DNA of 64,000 nucleotides from JAWXBA01 sp048499805 (GCA_048499805.1 JASNZF010000004.1:62001-126000); one strand, 5' to 3'. Numbered from the stretch's first letter, positions 6,755 through 15,793 are shown. Program-made: numbers and translations. The notes: generated by a model not told the origin, from the sequence alone.

Positions 6755-9163
6755 ATGCGCGCTGTCACGCCTGTCCTGCTCCTGTCCGCTCTCCTGACCC
6801 CTGCCAGCCCCACACCCGATGCACCCGCACCCCGGCGAGTCGTCGAGTACAACGACAACCTGCGCTCAGCCGGGACCCTGTCCAACGGGACCCTGACTGT
6901 TTCGCTGGAGATCGGCGAGGCCGAGTGGTTCCCGCTCGGCGCCGGCCAGGGAAGTGGCCACCTGCTGTTCTTTGCCGAGACGGGCGGAACGCCGCTCAAT
7001 CCGGGTCCGATGCTGCGGGTGCCCCAAGGGACCCGGATGCAGGTGCGGGTCCGGAATGGCAGCGACAGCACGATCGTGGTGCATGGCCTGAGCGCCCGGA
7101 TGCAGCCGACTCCCGATTCGCTGGTCTTGGCTCCCGGCGCCACCGGCGAGGCGCGTTTCCTGGCCGACGCAGCCGGGACCTACTACTACTGGGCCGCGTT
7201 CGCCGGCACGGCATTCGCGGATCGCGTCTACGAGGACAGCCAGCTCAACGGCGCCTTCATCGTCGATCCTGTCGGCACGCCGACCAACGACCGAACCTTC
7301 GTCATCAGCCGCTGGGTCATGGCCCGGACCCCGGGCGGGGACCCCGACGTCAACCTTGAGTTCCTGACCATCAACGGCCGCCCCTGGCCCCACACCGAGC
7401 GGCTCACCTATGCCGTGGGTGACTCGGTCCACTGGCGCTACATCAACGCCAGCGCCGATGTCCATCCGCTCCACCTCCACGGATTCTATTTCCGGGTCGA
7501 TTCCCGCGGCGACGCGGTGCGCGACACCGTCTACTGGCCCAGCCAGCGCCGGATGGCGGTGACCGAACTCTCGATGCCCGGCACCACCATGGCGCTCGCC
7601 TTCCAGCCCGACCGGCCCGGGGGGTGGGTCTTCCACTGCCACCTGAACTGGCATGTCGTGTCCAATCCCGGACTGGGCGAGAAGCTGCCCACCACCCAGG
7701 ATCGCGACATCGAGTTCATGACCTCGCATGCGCAGCACGACCCCAACAACCATGTCGAGAAGGGGATGGGCGGGCTGTTCATGGCGGTGAGCATCACCCC
7801 GCCGCCCGGCTACGCCCCGAAGGATGTGGTCCGCCGGCAGATGCGGGTCTTCATCAACGAGGGACCGGCCCGCCCCGACATGCCGGTGGAGATGAAGACC
7901 TACGGGTACGTTCTCCAGGAAGGGGCCCGGGAGCCGGCGCTCGATTCGGTACGGAGCCCCGGTTCGACCCTTGTCCTGACCCGCGGGGAGCCCACCGCGA
8001 TCTGGGTGCACAACCGCACGGCCCAGCCAACCATGGTGCATTGGCATGGGATCGAGCTCGAGAGCTATTTCGACGGCGTGGTGGGGGTCGGTGGGATGCC
8101 CGGCATGCCCACCCCAGCGATCATGCCCGGCGATTCCTTCCAGGTCCGGATCACGGCCCCCCGGTCGGGAACGTTCATGTACCACACCCACGTGGACGAC
8201 ATCGTCCAGACGAGCGGTGGGTTGTGGGGTACCCTCCTGGTGATGGAGCCCGGCGAAAGGTACGATCCCGCGCGCGACCTGACCTTCCAGATCGGCGAGG
8301 GGCCGGACTTCTCCTCGATCCTCAACGGCACCACCATCCACCCCAAGCGCACCCTCAACGGCAACACCGACCACCGCTTCCGCCTGATGAACATCTCGAT
8401 GGGTGGGCCGGTCCTGCAGTACTGGCTGGTCAAGGACGGGGCCCCGGTGCAATGGACCCCGCTGGCCAAGGACGGCTTCGACCTGCCGGCGCACCGCCGG
8501 GTGGCCGAGCGGGCCCAGCGCATCGTCAGCATCGGCGAGACCTACGACTACAAGGTGAACCTCCCCGCCGGGGAGTACGCGCTGGAAGTCCGCCGCGGGA
8601 ACGGCACCCTGCTGACCAAGGTGGAGATCCAGGTGCTCGACTGGCAGGACCCCGCCCAGCAGATCCGCTCGGCGGTGCTCCCGATGCCCGAGCCGCTCCG
8701 CGCCGGCGCCACCGTCCTCGGGTATCGCACCGCCGACGGCCCGCTGGTCGAGCTCCGCAAGGGCACCAACGGGATGATCTGCCTCGCCGACGACCCCAAG
8801 ATCGCGGCGTTCCACGTGGCCTGCTACCACGAGTCGATGGAGCCGTTCATGGCCCGCGGCCGCGAGCTCCGCGCCAACGGCGTCACCGGCGAGCAGGTGG
8901 ACACCGTGCGCTACAAGGAAGTGGCCGAAGGGAAGATCAAGATGCCGACGCTGCCGGCCGCGCTCTGGCAGATCAGCGGCCCCGCCGGCAGCTACGACGC
9001 GGTGGCCAACGAGGTCAAGGGCGCCCGGCCGCTCTACGTGGTGTACATCCCGTTCGCCACCACCCAGACCACCGGCATCCCCAGCATTCCGAGCCAGGAT
9101 CAGCCGTGGCTGATGTTCCCGGGCACGCCCAAGGCGCACATCATGTTCGTGCCGCGAATGTGA
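6755..9163 (+). CDS. Secreted multicopper oxidase with permuted copper motifs and an extra C-terminal domain
   Basis: About 802 residues with a signal peptide. ATG 6755 has GGAG 9 bases upstream; an ATG at 6749 is too close to it. Three cupredoxin domains can be traced. The first is degenerate (VHGLSAR, YYYWAAF). The second carries HPLHLHG (about 239-245) and HCHLNWH (about 296-302). The third carries HWHG (about 431-434) and YHTH (about 478-481). The trinuclear-site motifs therefore occur in the order 3-4-1-2 rather than the laccase order 1-2-3-4. Residues after about 625 (motifs CLADDPK, FHVACYHES, MFPGTPKAHIM) form an additional domain of unknown role. A TACCTT at 6716-6721 is the likely -10. 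It probably oxidises metals or phenolics in the envelope. Confidence 0.85.
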   Translation: MRAVTPVLLLSALLTPASPTPDAPAPRRVVEYNDNLRSAGTLSNGTLTVSLEIGEAEWFPLGAGQGSGHLLFFAETGGTPLNPGPMLRVPQGTRMQVRVRNGSDSTIVVHGLSARMQPTPDSLVLAPGATGEARFLADAAGTYYYWAAFAGTAFADRVYEDSQLNGAFIVDPVGTPTNDRTFVISRWVMARTPGGDPDVNLEFLTINGRPWPHTERLTYAVGDSVHWRYINASADVHPLHLHGFYFRVDSRGDAVRDTVYWPSQRRMAVTELSMPGTTMALAFQPDRPGGWVFHCHLNWHVVSNPGLGEKLPTTQDRDIEFMTSHAQHDPNNHVEKGMGGLFMAVSITPPPGYAPKDVVRRQMRVFINEGPARPDMPVEMKTYGYVLQEGAREPALDSVRSPGSTLVLTRGEPTAIWVHNRTAQPTMVHWHGIELESYFDGVVGVGGMPGMPTPAIMPGDSFQVRITAPRSGTFMYHTHVDDIVQTSGGLWGTLLVMEPGERYDPARDLTFQIGEGPDFSSILNGTTIHPKRTLNGNTDHRFRLMNISMGGPVLQYWLVKDGAPVQWTPLAKDGFDLPAHRRVAERAQRIVSIGETYDYKVNLPAGEYALEVRRGNGTLLTKVEIQVLDWQDPAQQIRSAVLPMPEPLRAGATVLGYRTADGPLVELRKGTNGMICLADDPKIAAFHVACYHESMEPFMARGRELRANGVTGEQVDTVRYKEVAEGKIKMPTLPAALWQISGPAGSYDAVANEVKGARPLYVVYIPFATTQTTGIPSIPSQDQPWLMFPGTPKAHIMFVPRM

Positions 9164-9272
9164 TGGGAGTGAGAAGCAAGAAGGGAGAAGGGAGAAGCAC
9201 GAGATAGGAAGCAAGAAGGGGAATGGGAGAAGGGTGAAGAGGCGACATCATCTTCTCCCGTCTCCCTTCTCA
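9164..9272. repeat. Paired GAGAAGG-type repeat element
   Basis: The purine arm (about 9166-9242) contains GAGAAGC/GAGAAGG units plus one GGGGAAT-like unit. The pyrimidine arm (9251-9272) reads CTTCTCCC units and ends in the stop codon of the EEP gene. It fills the whole convergent gap between the multicopper oxidase and the EEP gene. Confidence 0.85.
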
Positions 9273-10154
9273 CTTCCTCCGCACCACCGCCACCACCGGA
9301 AAGTGATCACTCGGCCAGCGCCCGCCCACCCAGCGCCGGTCGATCCCCGCCTGCACCACCTCCCACCCCTCACCCACCAGCACCGCGTCGATCTTGCCGC
9401 CGCCCAGGTCGCCGCGGAAGCCGTTGAAGGTGCCCACCACCGCGGCATCGGGATGGAGGGTGCGGAAGCTGTCGCGGAGCGGGACGCGTCGGTCGGCCAG
9501 CAGCGCCTGGAAGGCCGGGTTGGTCTCATCGGCGTTGAAGTCGCCGGTCAGGAGCAGGCGGTCGTTGGGACCCGCATCGGTCGCCATCCGCTCCAGAAGC
9601 AGTGCGGCGCTTCGCTCCCGGCTCGGCTGGGATTCGTGGTCCCAGTGGACGTTGTAGATCCGGACCGTGTCGGCCGTGAGTCGGTCCACCAGCCGAGCCC
9701 AGCTGCTGATCCGGGTGATCCGATTGCCCCAGTGCATCGAACCCGGCACCTCGGGGGTGTCGGAGAACCAGAAGGTTCCCTCGCCGATGATCGTGAACCG
9801 GGTGGTGTCGACCAGGATGGCGGCGTATTCGCCGGCGGTCTTGCCGTCGCTCCGGCCGACACCGACCTCGCGGAAGCGGGGCAGGGCCGCGCCGATCTCG
9901 TCGAGCTGGAAGCGGAGCGCCTCCTGGATCCCGATCAGCTGCGGCGCGTGGTCGCGGAGGAGGTCGATCACCAGCGCCCGGCGGTTCGGCCAGACGTGGG
10001 CGCCATCCTGCGCGGTGCCATAGCGAACGTTGTAAGAGAGGACGGTGACGGATTGCTGGGCCGACGCACCAGTCGCGGTGACCAGCAGCAGAACCGCCGC
10101 CAACCACTTCTCTGCCCAATGCCGGCACCGGGTCCGTTCAGGAAGGATTGTCAC
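9270..10154 (-). CDS. Secreted endonuclease/exonuclease/phosphatase (EEP) family hydrolase
   Basis: A protein of 294 residues from GTG 10154 with a signal peptide cleaved near ASAQ (residue 33). The complete EEP active-site set is present: SYNVRYG (Asn42), GIQEA (Glu78), NVHWDHES, TGDFNADETN, the DAVL region, and PSDHFPVVA at the C-terminus. The family cleaves phosphodiester bonds in nucleic acids, phospholipids or inositol phosphates with Mg2+; the substrate cannot be read from sequence. Export suggests phosphate scavenging, which would fit the nearby Na/Pi cotransporter, but this link is only an inference. It is an intact counterpart to the remnant at 1505-1969. Confidence 0.85.
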   Translation of the reverse strand: MTILPERTRCRHWAEKWLAAVLLLVTATGASAQQSVTVLSYNVRYGTAQDGAHVWPNRRALVIDLLRDHAPQLIGIQEALRFQLDEIGAALPRFREVGVGRSDGKTAGEYAAILVDTTRFTIIGEGTFWFSDTPEVPGSMHWGNRITRISSWARLVDRLTADTVRIYNVHWDHESQPSRERSAALLLERMATDAGPNDRLLLTGDFNADETNPAFQALLADRRVPLRDSFRTLHPDAAVVGTFNGFRGDLGGGKIDAVLVGEGWEVVQAGIDRRWVGGRWPSDHFPVVAVVRRK

Positions 10155-10166
10155 GAGAAGTAATCA

Positions 10167-10383
10167 GCCACAAGAGGTACAAGAAGCACAAGGGTCGCGA
10201 ACGAGAACAGTCGGCCACAAGTGACACAAGAGGCACAATGGATCCGCGCACCAGATCCACCGATGCCTCCGGTCAGGCTCGTCGCTAATGCTGTTGCCCC
10301 CTCCCCCCACAAGACCGGCGTGCAGGCCCCCGCACCCTACTTCACTCGCTTGTCCTCTTGTGCCTCTTGTGCCTCTTGTGGCC
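10167..10383. repeat. CACAAG-bounded element, copy 1 (MITE-like)
   Basis: It starts GCCACAAGAGG with CACAAGAAG-type 9-mers, repeats GCCACAAGTG at about 10214, and ends with three CCTCTTGTG units and the terminus CTTGTGGC at 10383. The termini are inverted repeats. The interior shares TGGAT..G.G..ACC..ATCCAC.G.TGCCTC and GTTGCCCCC with copy 2 at 10855-11037. No coding capacity is visible. Confidence 0.7.
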
Positions 10384-10391
10384 AACGGCCC

Positions 10392-10800
10392 CTAGACAAC
10401 GAACTTGCGCACCTGCAGCCGCGGGCTTCCGAAATTGATCAGCATGGCGTCCCGAAACCCCGAGGCCCGGAGATAGCCAAGCACCTGGGCGATATGGTCG
10501 TCGGAGAGTGCCTTCCGGGCCTTGAGCTCAACGATCAGGCAGCCGCAAGTCTGCGTAGAACTCCCCGAGCAGGGTACCGTCGTCGTCGCGCACCTGGAGC
10601 CTGGCCTGGGCCTCGACATGGAGGCCGGCACGCTGCAGGCGGTTGCGCAGCCCCGCCTCGTAGACCCGCTCGAGATGGCCGTGTCGAAGGTAGCCGTGCA
10701 GCGAAAGGGCCGCCCCGCGAATCTGGTCGCAGAGGGCCCTGATTTGGACTTCGTCTCGTTCCGACGGCGGGAGTTGCCTGGCGTCCTGCTGGGGGGTCAT
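10392..10800 (-). pseudogene. GxxExxY-family protein (PD-(D/E)XK nuclease-like), frameshifted
   Basis: Two overlapping minus-strand frames together give one GxxExxY protein. The first, from ATG 10800 to about 10535, encodes IRGAALSLHGYLRHGHLERVYEAGL and ends with GEFYADL, the family's Asp motif. The second, about 10560 to 10392, resumes with CLIVELKARKAL (the ExK motif) and YLRASGFRDAMLINFG, the usual C-terminus. Only about 13 bases lie between the Asp codon and IVELK where the family normally has about seven codons, so a deletion of roughly 8 bp is the simplest explanation. The break separates the catalytic Asp from ExK. It sits exactly between two CACAAG elements. A sequencing error is possible. 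Confidence 0.75.
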
Positions 10801-10854
10801 GCCCCCAGGATAGACAAGATCATCAACGCAGGATCAACTTCGGAATCAGATTGA

Positions 10855-11037
10855 GCCACAAGAAGCACAAGAGACACCAGTGGATTGGGGTACCCAATCC
10901 ACTGGTGCCTCTTGCCGGGGTTCTCCGTGGAATGGTTGCCCCCCACCCCAAACAGCCTACGCCTTTCCCCAGGCCCATGATACCAATAGTTCCACATCAC
11001 TCCACGCGCCTCTTGTGTTCTTTGTGCCTCTTGTGGC
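10855..11037. repeat. CACAAG-bounded element, copy 2, with internal hairpin
   Basis: It opens GCCACAAGAAGCACAAG and closes CTTTGTGCCTCTTGTGGC at 11037, immediately before the korB stop. Inside is a perfect 15-bp stem with a 3-base loop (10875-10889 with 10893-10907). It shares termini, the position of the internal hairpin-like block and a GTTGCCCCC tract with copy 1, indicating a common element of about 180-220 bp. Confidence 0.75.
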
Positions 11038-11039
11038 AA

Positions 11040-12047
11040 TCACCGCTGCCAGGTCTGCCCGCCCTCCATCAGCGCACCCAGGTCGGCCGGTCCCGACGCC
11101 GTCTCGGCGTCCACCTCGGCCATCAGGTCGGTGTCGTAGGTGCGCGACGGGTGGTCATAGATCACCCCGACCGCCACCGGGAAGACCGGCGCCTCCAGCC
11201 GCACCAGCATGTTGGCCAGGGAGATGTCCTTCTCATCGTGCACCAGCACGTCGGCGTCGGTCATCCCGTCCTCGCCCGGCGTGATGACCTCCAGCTGCTG
11301 GGTCCCCGGCCGCACCCGGAGCCCGCGCACCCCGCCCTTGCCGAACCGGAGCGGCTTGCCGTGCTCCACATGGATCTGGTTGTCGTCCACCACGTCCCGC
11401 GCGGTGAACTCGTGGAAGACGCCGTCATTGAACACCACGCAGTTCTGGAAGATCTCCACCAGCGCCGCGCCCCGATGGTCGTGCGCCCGGCGCATCACGT
11501 CCACCAGCAGCGACTGCTGGATGTCCACCGCCCGGGCGAAGAACCGGGCGCCCGCGCCCAGCGCGAACGCGCCCGGATTGAGCGGCGAGTCAATCGAGCC
11601 GCGCGGGGTGGACGGCGAGTGGGTGCCCCGCTTGGAGGTCGGCGACGCCTGCCCCTTGGTGAGTCCGTAGATCTCGTTGTTGAACAGCAGCAGCGTCAGG
11701 TCCACGTTGCGGCGCAGCACGTGCAGGGTGTGGTTGCCGCCGATGCTCAGGCCGTCGCCGTCGCCCATCACCACCCAGATGTCGAGGGCGGGGTTGGCCA
11801 GCTTGATGCCGGTGGCGATCGCGGGGGCCCGGCCGTGGATGGTGTGGAACCCGTAGGTGGACACATAGTACGGGAACCGCGAGGCGCAGCCGATCCCCGA
11901 CACGAACACGGTGTTCTCGCGCTCCAGCTGGAGGTCGGCCAGCGTCTTGGTGACCGCCTTGAGGATCGCGTAATCCCCGCACCCCGGGCACCAGCGCACC
12001 TCCTGGTTCGAGGCATAGTCCTTGGCAGCGAGCGTCGGCGTGGTCAT
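11040..12047 (-). CDS. korB: 2-oxoacid:ferredoxin oxidoreductase, beta subunit
   Basis: A protein of 335 residues from ATG 12047, which overlaps the korA stop as ATGA. It carries the beta-subunit signatures: WCPGCGDYAIL near the N-terminus, GIGCASRFPYY, THTIHGRAPAIATG-like sequence, and the thiamine diphosphate/Mg motif GDGDGLSIGGNH followed by NNEIYGLTKGQASPTS. With KorA it should oxidatively decarboxylate a 2-oxoacid, most likely 2-oxoglutarate, to acyl-CoA and reduce ferredoxin in the cytoplasm; related complexes use pyruvate or branched-chain oxoacids. The pair implies ferredoxin-based central carbon metabolism. The stop lies 2 bp from CACAAG element 2. Confidence 0.92.
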   Translation of the reverse strand: MTTPTLAAKDYASNQEVRWCPGCGDYAILKAVTKTLADLQLERENTVFVSGIGCASRFPYYVSTYGFHTIHGRAPAIATGIKLANPALDIWVVMGDGDGLSIGGNHTLHVLRRNVDLTLLLFNNEIYGLTKGQASPTSKRGTHSPSTPRGSIDSPLNPGAFALGAGARFFARAVDIQQSLLVDVMRRAHDHRGAALVEIFQNCVVFNDGVFHEFTARDVVDDNQIHVEHGKPLRFGKGGVRGLRVRPGTQQLEVITPGEDGMTDADVLVHDEKDISLANMLVRLEAPVFPVAVGVIYDHPSRTYDTDLMAEVDAETASGPADLGALMEGGQTWQR

Positions 12048-13915
12048 GACTGGCCCTCCAGGCGGGCATCGATCGCCGCGGTGATTTCCCCGATCTTGAA
12101 CGGCTTGCCGTTCACCTTGTTGAGCCCCTCGGCGGGCACCAGGAAGGTGCTCCGCAGCATCGTCACCAGCTGCCCGGTGTTCATCTCGGGGACCAGCACC
12201 TGGCCGAAGCCCCGGAGCAGCTCGCCCAGGTTCGGCGGGAACGGGTGCAGGTAGCGGATGTGGATGTGGCTCACCGACTGCCCGCGGTTTCGCGCCCGCC
12301 GCACCGCCTGCTGGATCGGGCCCCAGGTGGAGCCCCACCCCACCACGGCGAGGTCGCCGCGGGCCTCGCCCAGCGAGACCTCCTGCAGCGGAATGTCCCG
12401 CGCGATCCCGTTGATCTTGGCCGCCCGCAGGTCGGTCATCTTCTGGTGGTTCGCCGGATCATAGGAGATGTGCCCCGTCTCGGCGCTCTTCTCCAGGCCA
12501 CCGATCCGGTGTTCCAGCCCCGGGGTGCCCGGCACCGCCCAGGCGCGTGCCAGCGTCTCGGGATCGCGCACGAACGGATGGAACCCCGCCGGGTCGGTGC
12601 GATGCGCCACCGGAAAGCTCGGGAGCGTGGAGACGTCGGGCAGCAGCCACGGCTCCGCGGCGTTGGCCAGGTAGCCATCGGTCAGCAGGATCACCGGCGT
12701 CATGTACTTGGTGGCCAGCCGCACCGCCTCGATCCCCACCTCGAAGCAGTCCGAGGGGGTGGAGGTGGCAATGACCGGCAGCGGTGAGTCGGCGTTGCGG
12801 CCGTAGACCGCCTGGAAGAGGTCGCTCTGCTCGGTCTTGGTGGGCAGGCCGGTGGAGGGCCCGCCGCGCTGGACATTCACTACGACCAGCGGGAGTTCCG
12901 CGCTGATCGCCAGGCCGATCGCCTCGGTCTTGAGCGCGATCCCGGGCCCCGAACTCGAGGTCACGCCGAGCGCGCCGGCATAGCTGGCCCCGATGGCGGA
13001 GCAGACGGCGGCAATCTCGTCCTCGGCCTGGAAGGTCACCACCCCGAACTTCCGGAGCCGGGCCAGCACGTGCAGCAGCGGCGAGGCCGGGGTGATCGGA
13101 TACGAACCGAACATCAGGCGCTTGAGCCCGGTCGCCTGCAACCCGGCCACCAGTCCCCACGCCATTGCCTCGGTGCCGGTGACGGTGCGATAGAGCCCGG
13201 GCGCCAGGTCGGCGCGGGTCACCGTGAAGCCGTGCAGTCCGTGACCCAGCTCCGCGGTCTCGCCGTAAGCGTGGCCCGCATCCAGGGCGGCCACGTTGGC
13301 CTCGGCGATCGGGGCGTTCCTGGCGAACTTCTTCTGCAGCCAGGTGCGGGTCGCCTCGCGGCTCCGACCGTACATCCAGAGCATCAACCCCAGCGCCCAC
13401 ATGTTCCGGCAGCGCAGCGCCTCCTTCGACGAGATCCCCGCGTCCGCCACCGCCAGCTGGGTCAGCCGGGTGATGTCGATCGTGAGCAGCTGGTACGGCG
13501 CCAGGCTGTTGTCCTCGAGCGGGTTGGCGGCGTAGCCGGCCTTCTCGAGGTTCCGAGCCGTGAAGGCGGCGCTGTCCACCAGGATCAGGCCCCCCAGGCG
13601 CAGGTCGGGCAGGTTGGTGATCAGCGCCGCCGGGTTCATCGCCACCAGCACGTCGAGCTCGTCGCCCGCCGTCATCACGTCCACCGAGCCGAAGTGGATC
13701 TGGAACGCCGAGACACCAAAGGTGGTGCCCACGGGCGCCCGGATCTCGGCGGGGAAGTCGGGGAAGGTGGTCAGGTCGGAACCGGCGAGCGCCGATTCGG
13801 TGGTGAACTGCGAACCGGTGAGCTGCATGCCGTCGCCGGAGTCCCCGGCAAAGCGGACAACGGCGGATTCGCGTGGCTCCCGGGCAGCGCCGGCAACCGG
13901 GCCTGTCATCGTCAT
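12044..13915 (-). CDS. korA: 2-oxoacid:ferredoxin oxidoreductase, fused gamma-alpha subunit
   Basis: A protein of 623 residues. ATG 13915 is chosen since GAGG lies 9 bases upstream; ATGs at 13930 and 13909 are alternatives, and a much longer open frame upstream is non-coding. Residues 1-190 are the gamma domain (GDSGDGMQLTGSQFT near 24-38). The alpha part follows with TGTEAMAWGLVAGLQA, GSYPITPASPLL, FQAEDEIAAVCSAIGASYAG and TSSSGPGIALKTEAIG, then a C-terminal transketolase-like domain. Fusion of gamma and alpha is usual for the two-subunit Kor enzymes. It is coupled to korB by ATGA. It is divergent from the M28 peptidase gene. Confidence 0.92.
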   Translation of the reverse strand: MTMTGPVAGAAREPRESAVVRFAGDSGDGMQLTGSQFTTESALAGSDLTTFPDFPAEIRAPVGTTFGVSAFQIHFGSVDVMTAGDELDVLVAMNPAALITNLPDLRLGGLILVDSAAFTARNLEKAGYAANPLEDNSLAPYQLLTIDITRLTQLAVADAGISSKEALRCRNMWALGLMLWMYGRSREATRTWLQKKFARNAPIAEANVAALDAGHAYGETAELGHGLHGFTVTRADLAPGLYRTVTGTEAMAWGLVAGLQATGLKRLMFGSYPITPASPLLHVLARLRKFGVVTFQAEDEIAAVCSAIGASYAGALGVTSSSGPGIALKTEAIGLAISAELPLVVVNVQRGGPSTGLPTKTEQSDLFQAVYGRNADSPLPVIATSTPSDCFEVGIEAVRLATKYMTPVILLTDGYLANAAEPWLLPDVSTLPSFPVAHRTDPAGFHPFVRDPETLARAWAVPGTPGLEHRIGGLEKSAETGHISYDPANHQKMTDLRAAKINGIARDIPLQEVSLGEARGDLAVVGWGSTWGPIQQAVRRARNRGQSVSHIHIRYLHPFPPNLGELLRGFGQVLVPEMNTGQLVTMLRSTFLVPAEGLNKVNGKPFKIGEITAAIDARLEGQS

Positions 13916-13990
13916 GATACGACGCCTCATACGGTCGAGGTCGGCCACTCCATTGGGGGGCGGTCGGCGCAGGACGTCCAGATTGAAGCT

Positions 13991-14203
13991 AACGGGGAAC
14001 GGGGAATGGGGAATGGGGAGTGGGCATTTCTGAAGGGAGGGTGAAGGGGGTGGTGCCAGGGACTGGGGGCTAGGGGCTGGGGGCTCGGGTGGTGGGTGGC
14101 ACGGGCGGTGGGTGGCAGGTGCCGGCGGTTCCGATGACCGTTGCCCGGGGCTACACTTCCTCTGACCCTCTGACCCCCTGACCCCCTGACCCGCTGACCC
14201 CCT
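13991..14203. repeat. GGGGAAT / CTGGGGGCT / CTGACCCC repeat cluster
   Basis: GGGGAAC/GGGGAAT heptamers (13991-14024), CTGGGGGCT-like units (14059-14088), a GGTGGGTGGCA stretch, then five CTGACCCC octamers (14158-14203) ending at the ATG of the M28 gene. A TACACT at 14152-14157 just before the last block is a possible -10. The divergent korA-M28 gap contains no other gene. Confidence 0.75.
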
Positions 14204-15769
14204 ATGCATACCCGACTCCCTGCCCTTGCCCTCCTGCTCACCTTGGCGGTGCCCGCTGCGGCCCAGGAGCCCGTCTTTCCCACCGCCGACCCCGTCATCC
14301 GCCGGATGTGGGACGAGGGAATGACCGACCGCTCCCAGCTGCCCCGCATGGCGCAGACGCTTCTCGATTCGATTGGCCCCCGGCTGTCGGCATCGCCGGG
14401 GCACTACAAGGCGATCGACTGGGCGCTGGCCCAGTTGCAGGGGTGGGGCGTCTCGGCCCGGAAGGAGCAGTACGGGACCTGGATGGCATGGGAGCGCGGG
14501 TACACGCGCCTGGAGCTGATCGCCCCGCGGATGCGCAGCCTCGAGGGGATGATCCTGGCCTGGAGCGAGGGGACCACCCTCCCGGTCGAGGGTGACGTCG
14601 TCATTCCCCCCACCTTCGGCAGCGCGGCAGAGGCCGCGGCCTGGGTCGCCACGACCCGGGGCAAGTACGTGGCCCTCTCGTTCCCGGAGCCGACCTGCCG
14701 GCCGGACGAGAACTGGGAGCGGCTGGCCACCCCGGAGTCCTTCGCAAAGATGCAGGCCGAGCGTACCGCGGCCCGCCAGGCCTTTGCGCGAGGCCTGCAG
14801 GCCGGCGGTGGCGCCCGGGCGCTCGCCGCGGCCGTGGAGGCGGCGGGGGCGGCCGGGGTGCTCACCTCGACCTGGTCGGCCGGCTGGGGTGTCAACAAGG
14901 TCTTCGCGTCCTGGACCAACCGGATTCCGTCGCTCGACCTCTCCTGCGAGGACTACGGACTGGTGGCCCGCCTGGCGCAGAACAATCAGGGTCCGCGGAT
15001 CCGCCTCGACGCTCGGTCCACCTTCCTCGGCGAGCGCCCCACCTACAATGTCGTGGGCGAGATCCGTGGCACCGAGAAGCCCGACGAGTACGTGGTCCTC
15101 TCGGCGCACCTCGACAGCTGGGACGGCGCCTCCGGCGCCACCGACAACGGCACCGGAAGCCTCATGATGCTCGAGGCAATGCGAATCCTGAAGGCGACCT
15201 ACCCCAACCCGAAGCGGACCATCATCCTGGGGCTCTGGGGGGGAGAGGAGCAGGGACTGATCGGATCCGGGGCCTTCGCCGCCGACCACCCGGAGGTGAT
15301 CAACGGGCTCCAGGTCGCCATGAACCAGGACAACGGCACCTGGCGCGTCGACTACATCCGGATGATGGGATACACCGGCGCCGGGGCCTTCTTCGGCAAG
15401 TGGTTCGGCAAGCTGCCGCGGAGCATCACCCAGCACATCGAGCTCGACATCCCGGGCGAGCCCGAGCGGGGCGGCAGCGACCACATGTCGTTCATCTGCC
15501 ACGGGGCGCCAGGCTTCCGGCTCCAGTCCAACTACCCCGACTACCGGCAGTACACCTGGCACACCAATCGCGACACCTTCGACAAGATCATCTTTGACGA
15601 TCTCAAGAACAATGCGACCCTCGCGGCGATGCTCGCCTATCAGGCTTCCGAGGACCCGGCCCGCGTGCCGCGCGATCAGCGCGTCCTGCCCGCCGGCCCC
15701 AACGGACAGCCCCAGAGCTGGCCCGGATGCGGCACGCCGCGGCGGAGCTCCGGAATGACCCGGCCCTAG
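14204..15769 (+). CDS. Secreted M28-family zinc aminopeptidase-like protein
   Basis: A protein of 521 residues with a signal peptide ending AAAQ (residue 21). A PA-like insertion occupies about residues 125-250. The M28 zinc ligands are all present: SAHLDSWDG (His302; Asp304 beside it), GATDNGTG (Asp314, bridging), GGEEQG (Glu348/349, general base and zinc ligand), MNQDN (Asp376) and TWHTNRD (His453). The family removes N-terminal residues from peptides, or acts as a carboxypeptidase; the protein should work in the periplasm or outside. No Shine-Dalgarno sequence precedes ATG 14204, which directly follows a tract of CTGACCCC octamers. Confidence 0.88.
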   Translation: MHTRLPALALLLTLAVPAAAQEPVFPTADPVIRRMWDEGMTDRSQLPRMAQTLLDSIGPRLSASPGHYKAIDWALAQLQGWGVSARKEQYGTWMAWERGYTRLELIAPRMRSLEGMILAWSEGTTLPVEGDVVIPPTFGSAAEAAAWVATTRGKYVALSFPEPTCRPDENWERLATPESFAKMQAERTAARQAFARGLQAGGGARALAAAVEAAGAAGVLTSTWSAGWGVNKVFASWTNRIPSLDLSCEDYGLVARLAQNNQGPRIRLDARSTFLGERPTYNVVGEIRGTEKPDEYVVLSAHLDSWDGASGATDNGTGSLMMLEAMRILKATYPNPKRTIILGLWGGEEQGLIGSGAFAADHPEVINGLQVAMNQDNGTWRVDYIRMMGYTGAGAFFGKWFGKLPRSITQHIELDIPGEPERGGSDHMSFICHGAPGFRLQSNYPDYRQYTWHTNRDTFDKIIFDDLKNNATLAAMLAYQASEDPARVPRDQRVLPAGPNGQPQSWPGCGTPRRSSGMTRP

Positions 15770-15793
15770 CCGACACCCCGGCCACCCGACACG

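Noticed and set aside
10167..11037. Insertion sequence
   Set aside because: Terminal inverted repeats are present but there is no transposase; the enclosed gene is a GxxExxY protein, so only a MITE-like status can be argued.
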